Positions 9,898 to 21,390 of a stretch of 64,000 nt of DNA are shown piece by piece. The number at the start of each line of letters is the position of its first letter. Positions within the stretch are counted from its first letter, which is position 1. This DNA is from Massariosphaeria phaeospora (Eukaryota > Ascomycota > Dothideomycetes > Pleosporales), in NCBI GenBank assembly GCA_011032825.1, contig JAADJZ010000001.1, forward strand, positions 1,240,001-1,304,000, written 5' to 3'. The notes beneath the pieces were generated by a model that saw nothing but the letters and a program-made list of their open reading frames with translations, was not told the DNA's origin and searched no databases. The translations under genes were made by a program, and so were the position numbers.

Positions 9898-10345
9898 CCC
9901 CAACGTGCGCATCACACGCATCACCTCTCCCTCGCACCCCGCCCACAACCAGCACGGCCTCACCGCAACGCAGCACCTCGCGCCCTCGGCCTTCATCCTG
10001 CCGTACCTGGGCTACGTGCACGACCAGCGCGACACGGACGAGGCGTCCGACTACGACCTGTCGCTCGACCGCGAGTTCGGCGTGAGCGTGGACGCTGCGC
10101 GATGCGGCAACGAGGCGCGGTTCATCAATGATTACCGCGGGGTGGCGGAGAGGCCGAATGCGGAGTTTAGGGATGTCTGGGTGGAGGCTGGGGGCGGGGA
10201 GGTGGAGAAGAGGGTGGGCGTGTTTGTGTTGAGTGAGGGGAAGAGTGGGAAGAGGGCGAAGGGGATTGGGAAGGGGCAGGAGATATTGGTTAGCTATGGG
10301 AAGGGCTTCTGGACGGAGCGCAATGCGAAGGAAGCAGATACCTAG

Positions 10346-10681
10346 GTGGTAGATCGGATCCAGAACTGTGGAGGTATTGTCTACTCCGCGCTATGGTGAG
10401 TTGTGCCACGTGTATCCGTGGTCGTGGAGACCGGGAAAGATCACACGCATCAGCAAGCCCGATTTGAGGAAGAGATCGAGGCAGAACTACTGGGAAAGAC
10501 ATATGGCTAGAGACCTCGAAACTCGAGACGTCTCTCACGAACGAACCGTCATGAAGTAGATCATTCCACTGCTCTTCCACTGGAGTTGGTTATAGACTCC
10601 CACCTTTTCCCGATCGACATAGCCCGCCATAGCAGCCCTCGCAGGTGAGGAACACGCAGCAATCAAACTCCAAGCCTCAAA
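10346..10681. other. Short convergent intergenic region
   Basis: 336 bp between the stop codon of the split SET gene and the stop codon of the TFIIIC gene, which face each other. It should hold two 3'UTRs. No other feature is seen. Confidence 0.5.
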
Positions 10682-13323
10682 TCAGCCCGTAAACTTCCCC
10701 CCGCAATAGACGCACGCATCACACCCCAAGAACAGCACTCGCGCCAACGTAAGCGGCACCTCTATCCTCCCGCCATCTTCCTCGCCGTCGCCCTCGCCGT
10801 TCACAGCCACATCTTCAGGCGGACCATCGACCTTCGGCGTCGCCCAGTCCATACTCTCTCCTTGCACTACCCCACGGAACGTTCCATTCCGGATTTCCAC
10901 TTGTCCATTCGGCCCGTCCTTCTCTGCAGGTGCTTTCGCACCGCCCGTTCCGTTCTCGTCTGGCCGATCCGGCATCTCAGTGTCCTCTCCGTGTCCCGAG
11001 CCGTGCGCCTGGTTCTTCGTGGCTGGTTCTTGTGCCGCCGTCTCGCTGTCCGTCTCGCCTTCTTGCGCCGCGACAAAATCCTCACTAAGGAACGGCGTGT
11101 TGCAGATCCCGCAGTACTTGGTGATGCGCGGGGCCTGGATGGCCAGGAACGAGAGGCCGCAGCGCACGAACTGGTGGCCGCGTGCGCAGGTTGCGGTTTC
11201 GACGTCGGTGAAGGGGATGTCGGCGGCGCAGAAGTCGCATGTTTCTTGGTAGGAGATCGGGCTGGTGGGGAGTGGTTGTGTGGTGACTTCTGTGCCGGGT
11301 GCGACTTCCGTAGCTGGGCTCGTCTGGTTGATGATTTGGAAGATGAGGTTGGTGACTTGGTGACTTTGAGACAAGATATCGCTGCTGAAATCTCCAGCTT
11401 GCGAGAGGATGGCTGGGAGGTTCTGGATGTGCTGGGCTAGGCGGAAGGCGATGAGAGCTCGTGGGAGCGCCCATGATGCCTGGGGGTCACAGACTGTGGA
11501 GATCATAATCTCGAAACGGTCCCGAAGGGAGTGCGGGTCCAGAAAAGCCTGATGCTTGAAAGCCACAACAAGAGACTCTAAATCTTGCGACAGGGATGTT
11601 GAAGCCAGGGTACCAGTCGTACTGGAAGTATTGGGCGTTGAAACGTACGTCTGCAGCAGCGTTGCCAATAGCTCTTTTTGGAAAGCCGGAATATGACCCG
11701 TTTCCTCAACTATGTTGTCCAGCCACTTTCTTATGGTGAAGACGAGTCCCTCTGCGGTTACTTCTCCCTTCGAGAAGCTTAGTTGGTTCGGGGCCCTGGC
11801 TTCACTACTGAGTTGATAGCTTCGGAACGGGCGTAGGGTATTAACGGTAATTGTGGTCTGTCGATTTTGAGGAGCACCATATTCGAGCATGTCCGTAGGG
11901 TGTAAGGTATGACAGGATGCGATAAAGTCTCCCATGGGAGATGTGGCTAGGCCCCATACCTTTGCGGTAGAGTTGCCCTTGAGTTCATACTGTGCACTGA
12001 ACAAGGTTTCGTTGTTACCGATCTGTTCCTTCCAGTTTTGTGAGGGAAGAACTTCGAGACCCGTTGGAGAAAGTTCCACGGCGGTAGTCGAACACTCAGT
12101 CGTGGAATCCACTAGAGAGAACTGAAGTCTTAGGGACTGAGACGCCCTGTCCCAAACAACGCCAGAGACCGGGTCCCAGCACCGGTCCTCTAGATCATGA
12201 GGATACCGGCTGAGGATTGAACCATCTGAGGCTGATATAGAGAGGCATATGAGTTGCGTCCTCGTGAACACAGCCAGTCTCAAGGTATCATTGTCTTCAA
12301 CCTCCGGCGACCACTTGATTGGTCCTGCAAACCGTACCGAGTCGATATCTGGGTATACGATTTCTGGACCAAACCCGATCGTATCTCGCCAATAAGTTAT
12401 AACCCTTGCCCGGACGTCGTCATTTGTAGTATACGCTATTACGGAATGGTACCATTCTCCACGAATAGTCCAGGGACTCCATGCAAGGTGACTAACATGT
12501 CGCTGCTGCCGTAATAGATCATCGAAAAGGATGGGATCTGAGAAGACAGTCTCGATTTCGGGTGTAGTGGAGAAGGAGCTTAGCACTTCTGCAACCCACC
12601 GCTTCTCCACACCTAGCGTTGAAGTAGGTGATTCTACAATCAGGAACACAACACGGTTGTCATCGTCCGAGACAGCTAGCAGTTGTTGACCGTACGCAAG
12701 CCTTGTGCCGCAGGTGCTCGACAATGGAGTCGCATACATTGTAGGAGCCCATGCAAATGCTCGGATACGTTTCTGCAGACGCTGCTGTTCTGCTTCGTTA
12801 TCTGTGATGTGGCTCTCTTCTGCTGCGGGATTTGTTTTGCAGTATTCTTTCAAGGCGTCGTTAATGATCAGTCTCCGCTTCCAGTGGAGTACCTCTTCCA
12901 AGTTTCCATCCGACGACCAGATAGAAAGGACCAAGTTCGAGGTCAAAGCAGCAAGAGCACACTTCCTATGCTTTGCAATACCGGCTGGTGACCAAGCAAT
13001 GTCTATCGTACAGCTTGATGATATCTCCTCACCGACCGAGAAAGTTTGTCGTGGCGCCGGCTGTTTTACTGGAAGTTCTTTATGACTGAACCAGGGCATC
13101 TGGAGAGTAATGTGTTGCCATTTTGAGAGTTCATTGTCCGAATCTTCACTCTCGTTATTTGGAAACTAGAACTATTATCATGGAGTGATACATTGTATAT
13201 TGAGCGCGACCTTACAAGTAACTCAACCTGTTCGTCAGACGCTAGCGCCATAATTCCATCCTGGGACCAGTGCAAGGCATCCTCACCCGATGGCCAGAGT
13301 AGCAAGGTCGTCACGTCCGACAT
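10682..13323 (-). CDS. RNA polymerase III factor TFIIIC 90-kDa-type subunit (Sfc9/GTF3C4-like)
   Basis: 863 aa from two exons: 13216-13323 (MSDVTTLLLWPSGEDALHWS), a 50-nt intron (13166-13215, GTAAGG...TCTAG), and 10682-13165 (starts FPNNESEDSDNELSKW). The N-terminal half is a WD-like propeller of the TFIIIC delta type (TFCLSISASDG-like blades; DNRVVFLIVESPTSTLG, WDPVSGVVWDRASQSL). The C-terminus carries the putative TFIIIC zinc finger: CDFCAADIPF, TCARGHQFVRCGLSFL, YCGICNTPF and the last pair CDACVYCGGKF. TFIIIC recognises tRNA and 5S gene promoters and recruits TFIIIB. Between the zinc-binding parts there is an acidic, low-complexity linker. The gene reads toward the disrupted SET gene. The family call is from motifs; subunit naming differs between fungi. 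Confidence 0.82.
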
Positions 13324-13445
13324 GGTAGTATTTTCAAGGTTGTTGAGCAATGTGCTGTTAGGAATCTGAATATCATAGTTTGCGTGGATGTGTGGTGGAG
13401 AATTTGTTGATGCTCGCTTTTGAGTTTAAACTTTTATACTGGTAG

Positions 13446-13492
13446 AACGCTAGCAAGGATTAGGTTGCCCCACTTTAAACCTTACTAGCGTT
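13446..13492. repeat. Imperfect inverted repeat, 13-bp arms
   Basis: AACGCTAGCAAGG (13446-13458) and CCTTACTAGCGTT (13480-13492) are reverse complements at 12 of 13 positions, separated by 21 nt. The pair lies in the 289-bp gap between the TFIIIC start and the ALG1 stop, i.e. 123-170 bp upstream of the TFIIIC ATG. It may be a palindromic regulatory site or the remains of a very short inverted-repeat element. Confidence 0.55.
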
Positions 13493-13612
13493 GATCACAC
13501 CGTTGAGATTATACGGATACACTCATAACTGAGGCTGTCATCGAGTCTGTCGCCTTCGATTGGCTTTTGGATAGTCAATGCAACACCCTTTGGCAACAAT
13601 GGAGTTTTGACT

Positions 13613-15128
13613 TCAGACAAGCTTGAACAGCTTTCCGCCCACTCGATCCCACTCATCGTCCCATCGGTGCTCGCTCTCTTTCAGTGCTCCCTGCTTTAGG
13701 TTTGGGAGCAGGCCGTTGTCGGTCGTTCCGAAGAGGTCTACAAACTGCTGCACGAGTTGTTGTGAACTGTCGAATCCTTTGCCATTAATGCCTTCCTTTA
13801 CAAGCTCCGGCCAAGCCTCGAATTTGCCCCAGCCTACCACTGGAAGGCCGGCGCCGAACATGTCTACTACTTTCATGGGCAGGTCTACACCTGATGATGA
13901 TGTATGCAGCGAAACTCCAAGGTCTGCCGATGCTAAGAGGAGCGCATAGTCCTCGGGAGTAAGCCACGCGGTCCGAACTATCACGTTCAGAAGCTTCCTT
14001 TCCTGGTTCAAAGCCTCGACCTTGGAGAGATAGTGTCGCTTCAAGGGACCTTTGCCCGTAATGATTGCGATTATCTTAGGGAGCTTTGTATTCGTGACGG
14101 CTTCTGCAGAGTATGCACTGAGTGCATCTAAAAGAATAGAAAAGTCTTCATCCGCGGTCCATGAGGTCGAGCTCACTACCAGTCTCCAGGGGTTCTTGGA
14201 AGAAGATGTAAGGTCTCGGGCGTACTGTGATGTTTCGGGTAGCCGTGTAAGGAACTTTGCCCTTTCTTGTGTAGTGACCGGCCGGAACAAGGCAGCAGGT
14301 CGGTCATGAAGTGTACGCGCTGTGACTCCGTACTTGTTTTTCAACACGCGAGCCATTGCATCAGTGACGGTGAAATGATCAGATGCTAATCGTGAGAAAA
14401 AGCTCTCGTATACTGCTGAAATTTTGACAAGTGGGTGGTTGGACCCTAGCTTCAAGGCTAAGATCGAGTAGCCAAAGTTGTGCCAGTCAATGACAAAGCT
14501 CGTGCTGCGAACGAAACATACAAATGCAGCAATAGCGAGCGTCGGGATTGAGGGAGGATTCTGGAAGGTTAGAGAGGACGTGAGAAATGCATCATGAGCA
14601 GCTTACTTGAACTAGCATCCATCTCCCTGGCTCGCTTCCATAACACAAGGCACGGTATAAGCTCTGCGCTTGCCACAATGCTTTCAAGGGAGCCAAGATG
14701 GGGAACATCAACTTGCTGCTCGAACGAAGGACTGATGGCGCGGGTACCAATGGAATGATCTTGATCAGTGGATTTGACACGATATCCGGGTGTAGTTCAG
14801 ATTCTGATAGCCATCAACATTGGTGGAACGGGACACAATCTAGTCTGAACAGACCTCTGTACCCAACAAGATAGACTCTGCCGCCGTGCTTTGCGATGCT
14901 AATGGCATGGTACTGCATCCGAGGGGATCGACCAATGTCTCCTAGCACAACCACCTGGACGGTCTTCCCATGCTTCCATCCAGATTCATCGGTCCCGTCT
15001 CTCGGTCTGTCCTTGTACGGGTTATATTCCGATGGCAAAGTAAGTAGACATAATGTGAAGAGAGTCGAAATGGCCAGGACCACCAACAGTACTATGCCGA
15101 CAGTCTGACTAGAGTCGTCCTTGGACAT
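13613..15128 (-). CDS. ALG1: Chitobiosyldiphosphodolichol beta-1,4-mannosyltransferase
   Basis: Adds the first mannose to GlcNAc2-PP-dolichol on the cytosolic face of the ER, a committed step of N-glycan assembly. Three exons: 14855-15128, 14607-14803 and 13613-14560, with introns of 51 nt (14804-14854) and 46 nt (14561-14606); total 472 aa, normal for the family. The N-terminal membrane anchor is [19 protein letters not shown]. Family motifs seen: [58 protein letters not shown] and the GT-B C-terminal site [20 protein letters not shown] chose ATG 15128 because it directly precedes a typical ER anchor; an in-frame ATG at 15314 exists. It is head to head with the zinc-transporter gene. Confidence 0.95.
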
Positions 15129-15545
15129 GGCCTCTTCAACCCAATTGTGGCAGGATGAGAAGGACTGACGTCGAGGGGAGTGTGCGGCAGTGCGGCTCGC
15201 TGGAGGTGAAAGGTGAAAGGTGAAAGGTGCAGCGTGCAGACGTAGCGTCAAGGCCAGCCACGGCGGTGGCGGAGATTTCGCCGACGCCGCCGACACCGAA
15301 ACGCGGAACTGCATCGAGACCCCTGAACGCGGATGTTGTCGAGACCATCGTCACAAAGCCCCCGTTGCCTCATCTTGCCCTGCTCCACCCCGCAGTTCGC
15401 CCGCTCTCCCGTTGCGCGCACCGCTGTGTCCTGCTCGAACACATCCTGTTGCATTGGGCCCCGAAGTACCTGTTGTAGAGCACGGCGCACCTCCCTTGCG
15501 TGGATGCATTGCGACCCCCGAGCGCATTCATCCACCGCGGCGTCC
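15129..15545. promoter_or_regulatory. Bidirectional promoter region ALG1 / zinc transporter
   Basis: 417 bp between two divergent start codons. It contains three perfect tandem copies of GGTGAAA plus a partial fourth (15205-15228). The rest is G+C-rich and open in several frames, so the exact starts of both genes carry some uncertainty. Confidence 0.45.
15205..15228. repeat. GGTGAAA tandem repeat (3.4 copies)
   Basis: Three exact GGTGAAA units followed by GGTG, in the shared promoter of ALG1 and the zinc transporter, about 80-100 bp from the ALG1 ATG. Confidence 0.75.
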
Positions 15546-18500
15546 ATGGCCTCGACATATGCGCTGCCACTGAACTCGACGACACAGGCCCACAGCCACG
15601 GCCATTCGCGATCGCACTACCTCGCCGACCGTCCGTCGCAGCCGTGGAATGGCGCCGTCAATGGCGCATCGCCCGGGAGGGGGCACGCTCACTCGGCGGG
15701 CAGTCACCGCCATCACCGGTCCGAGATGAACGGGCAGGCGGGCGCTCCAGGACCAGCTCCACGTCTTGCCGGCAGCGACGACCGCGCGCACGACCATGAC
15801 CACGCCCACGAGCGCTCGCTGTCGACCAGCTCGACCGCCCACACCATCACGCCGCTCATGAGTGGACGACCGAAGGGCAGGCCTCGCGGCGAGTCCGACT
15901 TGGGACGCCCGCCCTCTCGCAAGAGCGGCGCGGCTGGCAAGTTTGGCTTCTCTCCGATCCAAGAGGCCGCCATTGCTCCTGTGCCGCCGCCTGCGTCGTC
16001 GTAAGAGTAGCGGACCCGTGCTACAGAACATGATACTGACGTCCCGCAGGCCATGGCTCGAACTTCCCGAAGCCCTCACCGCGCTCCTCGTCCCGCTCCC
16101 ATACATCTTCGCGTCGATCGCATACCCGCAGGTCATTGCTCAGACTCGAGCTTTCTCTCCGTCGTTGTTGGAAGCTGTCGCTGAAGCTGCGGACAATGCC
16201 AATTTGGAACTCCCCCAAGACGGCGCCTACTTGCTACACGCCTGTACATTGTCTTCCATCACACTACTCCTCGTGGGCACAATAGCAAAGATCCGCTCAA
16301 GCGTAGACCAGCCCCTCGACCGGCGGAAGTCTTTTGGCAATACAGAACCCTCAGGTGGTGCATTGCTTGACGCCAGCTCGATCTGGCGCATGTCTATCAA
16401 CGTGCTCGGCATCCTGTTACCTTTCTATGCATCAATGCATCTGGGAGGTACAAAGACCGCCCTGATCTTGCTGGCCGCAACAAGCGCGGGTTTAGGCAGC
16501 CTGAGCCACAAGCCAGGGAAACAAACACTATGGGATGGCCTGAAGAGGACTATCCGAACACGCAAAATAACATGCGCGGTACTCACATTAAGCATGATGC
16601 TTGATGTTTTTACGTCTGTGGATATGCATCGGACTTTGTTGGGTTATCTACTCATGCTAGCCGCCACCGTCGCCATACCTCCACCACTTCCAGCGACAGG
16701 ATGGTCACTTGCGACTGGGACCAAAGGCCAAAGTGGTTCCTGGAACACGCAAGCTTCTACTCGAGTTGCTCTACCCAAGCCGTCTTCACCACTTATAAGT
16801 ACCCCCGAGGACACACTCCTCACTCTTGGATCCGGCGTTCTTCTCACCACGATAACAGCTCTGTTCTGGGCCTTCTCTTCGTCTTCTATGTCTGTCACCA
16901 ACCACACAGTTCTGTTTTCAGCATTGTCAATTGCATCAGCAACGGCACTTGTATACCTTTCTCTTCCTTCTGCTTTGAGAACTCAGAAAAAAGTGGGCCT
17001 AGCAATGGGCAGTCTTTTGATTGCTATCTTCGGAGTCTGGGAACACTCCAATCCATGGCAGGCTTGGGGGCTCTTTCCAATGACTTGTGCGATGGTGGTG
17101 GGCGCAATCACACTTGACACGCATGCTATGATGACTAGGCCGAGTTCTTCTCACAGTCGTTCGCATGCTGGCCACCAACACTCTCATGATTCCCACGATC
17201 AACATGATCATCATCTTCATGGCAATCATTCGAGGTTGTCAGCTTTCTTGATCGCGCGCTGTACACATGGTTCTATCTTACATAGCATCATGATAGAGAA
17301 AGACTCACGCCGCATCGCTTACTTCGGAGTGTAAGTTAAGCTTCATGAAAAGACTTGCGGTTGAGGCAAAGCACTAATCAGTTTTACAGGCTCAATCTCG
17401 TGTTCATGTTCATCCAGTTCTTCTACGGTTTTGTCAGCGGTTCTCTCGGTTTACTCACAGACAGTATCCACATGCTGTTTGACTGTGCTGGACTTGCAGT
17501 TGGTCTAGCTGCTGCAGTGATGAGCAAGTGGCGGCCAAACGCCCGGTTTCCCTATGGCTACGGCAAAGTCGACACTTTGTCCGGCTTTGCCAATGGCGTC
17601 TTTCTACTGTGAGTCTTTGTTGCTTCAAAAGCACTTTGAGCTGGTTTAACGTTGTTTCTAGGCTGGTCAGTGTGGAGATCATCTTCGATGCATTTGAGCG
17701 ACTATGGGAGGGACACGAGCTACAGCGACTCAATGAGCTCCTCATAGTTAGTGTTTTGGGCTTCGTTGTAAATATCGTAGGTCTTACAGCCTTTGGGCAT
17801 GCCCATCATGGCCACGGGCACTCGCATGACCAGTAAGCCCCACGTTCCCACCTTTGGAATCTACTTTCTAACACAGTCAGCGACCATGGAGACGAGCATT
17901 CGCATGACCACTCGCATGGCCATGCCCATTCCCACGACAATGAGAACATGCAAGGCATCTTTCTCCATATCCTTGCTGATGCACTCGGGTCTGTGGCCGT
18001 TATCATTTCAACTCTCCTTACGAAATACTACGGGTGGTCAGGATGGGACCCTATCGCGTCGTGCGCCATTGCCATCCTCATTTTCGCGTCGGCAATTCCT
18101 CTTGTCAAGAGCTCCGGGATGCGCCTTCTTCTGTCTCTGCCCGCCGACGTCGAGTACGGACTTCGCAACACACTTCAAGAACTAAGCTCTTTGAGAGGTG
18201 TAGTCGGCTACGCCGTGCCCAAGTTCTGGATGGAGGATGAGGGCGCTGCACACGCAGAAGTACATGCTAAAGAGGCCAAAGAATGTGACCATGACCATGA
18301 CCACACTCACTCTGGGCCCGACAACTCGAACTACGACAGCTCACCTGATTCACACTCACATTCACACGCCCATACCCACGCCCATTCGCATTCGCATCAG
18401 CACGATCATTCAGACCATGACCATAGCCATGGCCCCCGCCAGCAAAAAGTCCTAGGCGTCATCCACATCATCGCGTCTCAAGCGGCAGATCTCGAAGACG

Positions 18501-18613
18501 TACGAGAACGAACTGTGCAGTTCCTCAAGGGCCGCGGCCTGGATGTCGTGGTGCATGTCGAGAAAGAGGGCGAGGGTCGCTGCTGGTGTGGTGGCGGCAT
18601 CAAGACGGGCTGA
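15546..18613 (+). CDS. MSC2: Cation diffusion facilitator zinc transporter, MSC2/ZnT5-like
   Basis: Predicted zinc importer of the ER/early secretory pathway, where Msc2 homologues pair with Zrg17 in yeast. Five exons (15546-16000, 16050-17330, 17390-17608, 17662-17832, 17881-18613; introns 48-59 nt) give 952 aa. The first ~580 residues are an extended multi-membrane region as in ZnT5/Msc2 (LLVPLPYIFASIAYPQVIAQ, LTLGSGVLLTTITALFWAF). The CDF core follows, with the transport sites LLTDSIHMLFDCAGL and FLHILADALGSVAVI. Three His/Asp-rich segments are visible: N-terminal (AHSHGHSRSHYL, HDHDHAHERS), before the core (HQHSHDSHDQHDHHLHG) and within or after it (HGHGHSHD..., HSHSHAHTHAHSHSHQHDH). An upstream in-frame ATG at 15333 is possible. 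Orthology to Msc2 is inferred from length and layout. Confidence 0.92.
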
Positions 18614-19263
18614 GGCTGAGGTTGAGTGTGCATAGATAAAGCAGCCTCGGATTTTCGCTACAGCCTACAGGGGACAGCATTTTGGGGCGCCGCGGGCGTT
18701 TGCATACGGAAGCTGCGGATATACATTTGCCTGCGTGGGAATGCCATGTTTTCTCTTCTTCTTCTTGTTCTGCTTCTTCTCTTCCTTGCCGGAGAGCCTT
18801 TCTTCGCGACTTTTTTTGATGACTTGCCTGTATGTATTTTGCCGCTTGAGTTGTCTGCGTTGGACCTTTTCGTTCGCGGTCGTGGCCGGGGTTTGCGCGA
18901 GACGGGGTCGTGGTGTACAGGTATTTTATGTATAGCATACAAAGGTATATTGAAAAATGCATGCATGCATAGAGAGTGAGTGTGATTTTGGTCGTCGCGA
19001 TGTGAATGAGGGCGGTAGACGGTGCCGAAGGGCGACGAAGAAAGTGTATCGGTAGATCAGTCTATCTGTTTGGGAGCAATTCGTCATTGCGAGAGTGAGT
19101 TTGCCAAAGCATGCTCGGGGTGGAGAGATAGATGGATAGTAGACGTCACGTCACGCCTTTCGACAAGTACACGCGGCCCAGGGATGGATTCATTGGTCGA
19201 TGCTTGTTGTATGGTACGGGGTCAACCCAAAACCGTGGTTCTGCTTATGTACGTCTGTTTACA

Positions 19264-19321
19264 TCACCATCGACATCGACATCGACGCAGATATCGACAT
19301 CACCATCACCATCACCATCGA
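19264..19321. repeat. Imperfect hexanucleotide repeat (CATCGA/CATCAC)
   Basis: Successive ATCGAC and ATCACC units with small interruptions. All frames through it are open, giving artefactual Asp-Ile or Ser-Thr ORFs on both strands. Confidence 0.75.
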
Positions 19322-19843
19322 CTTTTGGCTTTACCGTGTACGGAGACTCTCGACGTGCATTGTAGGCAGACGTGTACAGGCATGGACAGAACCAACTGAG
19401 TGGTAGGTACGGTGCATACATACGCATATATACATATAACCGCAGGTCAGATCTGCTTATCGGCACCGATCGCCGTGTGGTGAAGATTATAGTAAGTTAG
19501 AGTCTCGAATTAGATTTGGATTTCGGCGCATGAAGCGAGTGGAGACAGACAGACCGAGACTATACCTAGATGCCGATGCCGTTGGGGGAGAAAACCATGC
19601 GGGCTCGTCAACGTCTTGTCATGTTGCCGTTATATAAGGGTATGTATGTACTATGTGTATGTACAGAGTACGTACTGTATCTCGCTCTACAGTCTAGTTT
19701 GGTTTCTTGGGGTTCATGGTTATAGTCTCTACGTACCGTACGTACCTAGGTATTCCGACTCCAACTCCAACTCTACTCTCCACCCATCAATCTTTTTGAT
19801 CTATTATCTTTATTATAGATGATGCAACAATTACTTCCCTCCG

Positions 19844-19866
19844 CACACACACACACACACACACAC
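19844..19866. repeat. (CA)n microsatellite
   Basis: About 11.5 uninterrupted CA units. Confidence 0.9.
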
Positions 19867-19890
19867 GCCTCTCTCTATCCATTCCATCCA

Positions 19891-19910
19891 CTCAACTCAA
19901 CTCAACTCAA
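19891..19910. repeat. CTCAA pentamer repeat, 4 copies
   Basis: Four exact CTCAA units. The same pentamer in the other orientation (GAGTT) occurs five times at 40013-40037. Confidence 0.85.
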
Positions 19911-20960
19911 CAGACACCCATAGACCTTCGCGCTCAACCACCACCACCAAACAACCCCCCCTGGATACTATTGTTCTAGACCGCGAGTCTCTTATGTTAG
20001 CGCAGCGTAGTCTAGCTTATCTTATCGTGCGGGAACGACCGTTTGTTGAATGCACACCACCACTACCTCTCTATCTGCATACACGAGCTCCGATCCTTCA
20101 TCCCCGCATCCAGCGATGCAGAGATGCGGCATTTGTTGGGATATTGGAGGTAGAGAGTTAAGGGAGAGCGTCCCAGTTGGGGAGACGCAGCCGCAGCAAG
20201 GCTGAACAAACAGCGGCATGCGGTCTGCATCCTGCTGTGCCGCACCTTATCGATAGGGCCACGGAGCCTGGCCGATGCCTGCGATAGTGTCGGTCATGTT
20301 TTTCCCGGATCGGCTACCCTCCACGTGAATCGCAAGGTCTGATTTTCGTTCGGCTGGTGTTGGTGTTTACTGTCCTTTTTAACTGCCATGGTCTGCTCCG
20401 TTTCGCCGACTGCGGCCGCACCATGCTCATTGTTGCGGGCATCGATCGACCCAGTGGGACGAGACGCAGAGGCTAGCTTCGTCTATATTACATGTTCGTG
20501 ACTATCTTTCTACTGAATTAAGTCCGCTTCTTGTAAAGCATGATAGCATGCGCTGCTAAAATCGGCAGAGAAACATCTTATCGAGTCTGTCCCTGTCCAT
20601 GCTAGTTCTATACAGGGGAAAGTGCTTTTCGGTCGGCTTGGGGAATCTAGCAACTCCTTGATCTGTTACGAACGCGATGCCAAAGCAGTCAACCGTTTGC
20701 TTGTCGAAGCCTCAACATTTGACAACGTATCTTACCAGGTACATAGCAGCGTTGCGGCGAGTTCTGAATGCGGTTAGAGCAGCACAGCTACATGATCGGC
20801 GCCTTAGTGGAGAAAGGACTCGTACGCTTATGTCAGTATGATTAGTCATAGCTCATATATGAGGCAACAATGAGCTCAAAGCAGCGACCAGCCTCCCTGG
20901 CTCAACATTTCATCAGATTCATCACACCTGCGATTGCAGCGGCAAATTGTGTCCCCTACA

Positions 20961-21390
20961 ATGACCCAGGTCGTTCCGAAACGCATCGTTCTCAAATGTC
21001 CCGAGCGACATTGGAAGACCCAGAATGAGATGCTCGAAGCCTTCCTTGATTCACAAGGTCTCGAACTCGAACTTCTAGCCAAGGATCTCTATATACATAT
21101 ATTGTTTGAGCCGTCTTCACCTTCACATTTGTTCTTCGTCATCGATCTCCACTGCAAAACAATCCCAGATATCAATCTCAGCCAGCTGGAACTTCAAATT
21201 TTTCAAGTTTCCAAAAACGAGCCGTTGTACGTTCGGATTCTCTTAAGCCAAACTATTACGTCAACTAATTCAACTTTAATTTAGTACATTCAGGGATCTT
21301 GGAGATGCAGGCCGTAAGCAGGCTCAACCGCGATCTCTAGATACACGTTGGGGGACAGACAAACGTACCGGTATCAGTCCGACGAATTAG
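20961..21390 (+). CDS. Hypothetical small protein, two exons
   Basis: Not recognised. Exon 1 (20961-21226) starts MTQVVPKRIVLKCPERHW and exon 2 (21285-21390) starts FTFRDLGDAGRKQ after the split codon TT|T. The 58-nt intron has a strong donor (GTACGT), a branch-like CTAAT and acceptor TTTAG. Without splicing the frame ends inside the intron. The product is 123 aa. The middle part is amphipathic and acidic (EAFLDSQGLELELLAKDLYIHILF) and the C-terminus is basic and polar (TRWGTDKRTGISPTN). It has no signal peptide or obvious domain. Its 3' end overlaps the next gene on the other strand by 17 bp. Support is splice logic only. Confidence 0.42.

Larger units (their letters stand above)
7597..10345 (+). 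pseudogene. SET-domain protein gene split by a transposon
   Basis: The 5' part (7597-7781) starts MPPKAKSHQPRTSTPKDW and ends ...LAPSGPY. The 3' part (9898-10345) resumes PNVRITRITSPSHPAHNQ in the same frame. Both flank a TA-bordered transposon. Without the element and one TA the two parts add to 633 nt, exactly 211 codons (210 aa). The 3' part is clearly SET-like: start of fold (GLTATQHL, ILPYLGYVHDQ), the NH-type motif region (GNEARFINDYRG), NAEFRDVW and the final pseudoknot segment (GKGQEILVSYGKGFW). It would be a small protein-lysine methyltransferase-like protein; target unknown. As it stands, translation from the ATG runs into the element. The loss could be strain-specific, since the host reading frame has no other visible defect. 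Confidence 0.85.
18614..20960. other. 2.3-kb intergenic region with microsatellites
   Basis: No ORF with coding character is seen. It holds several simple repeats: a CATCGA/CATCAC hexamer tract near 19264-19321, a (CA)n run at 19844-19866, CTCAA pentamers at 19891-19910, and a GCAT-type run near 18958-18970. The 5' part must include the 3'UTR of the zinc transporter. Confidence 0.5.

Noticed and set aside
1..18613. Secondary-metabolite gene cluster around the SDR and phosphotransferase
   Set aside because: No synthase, P450, transporter or pathway regulator is present nearby.
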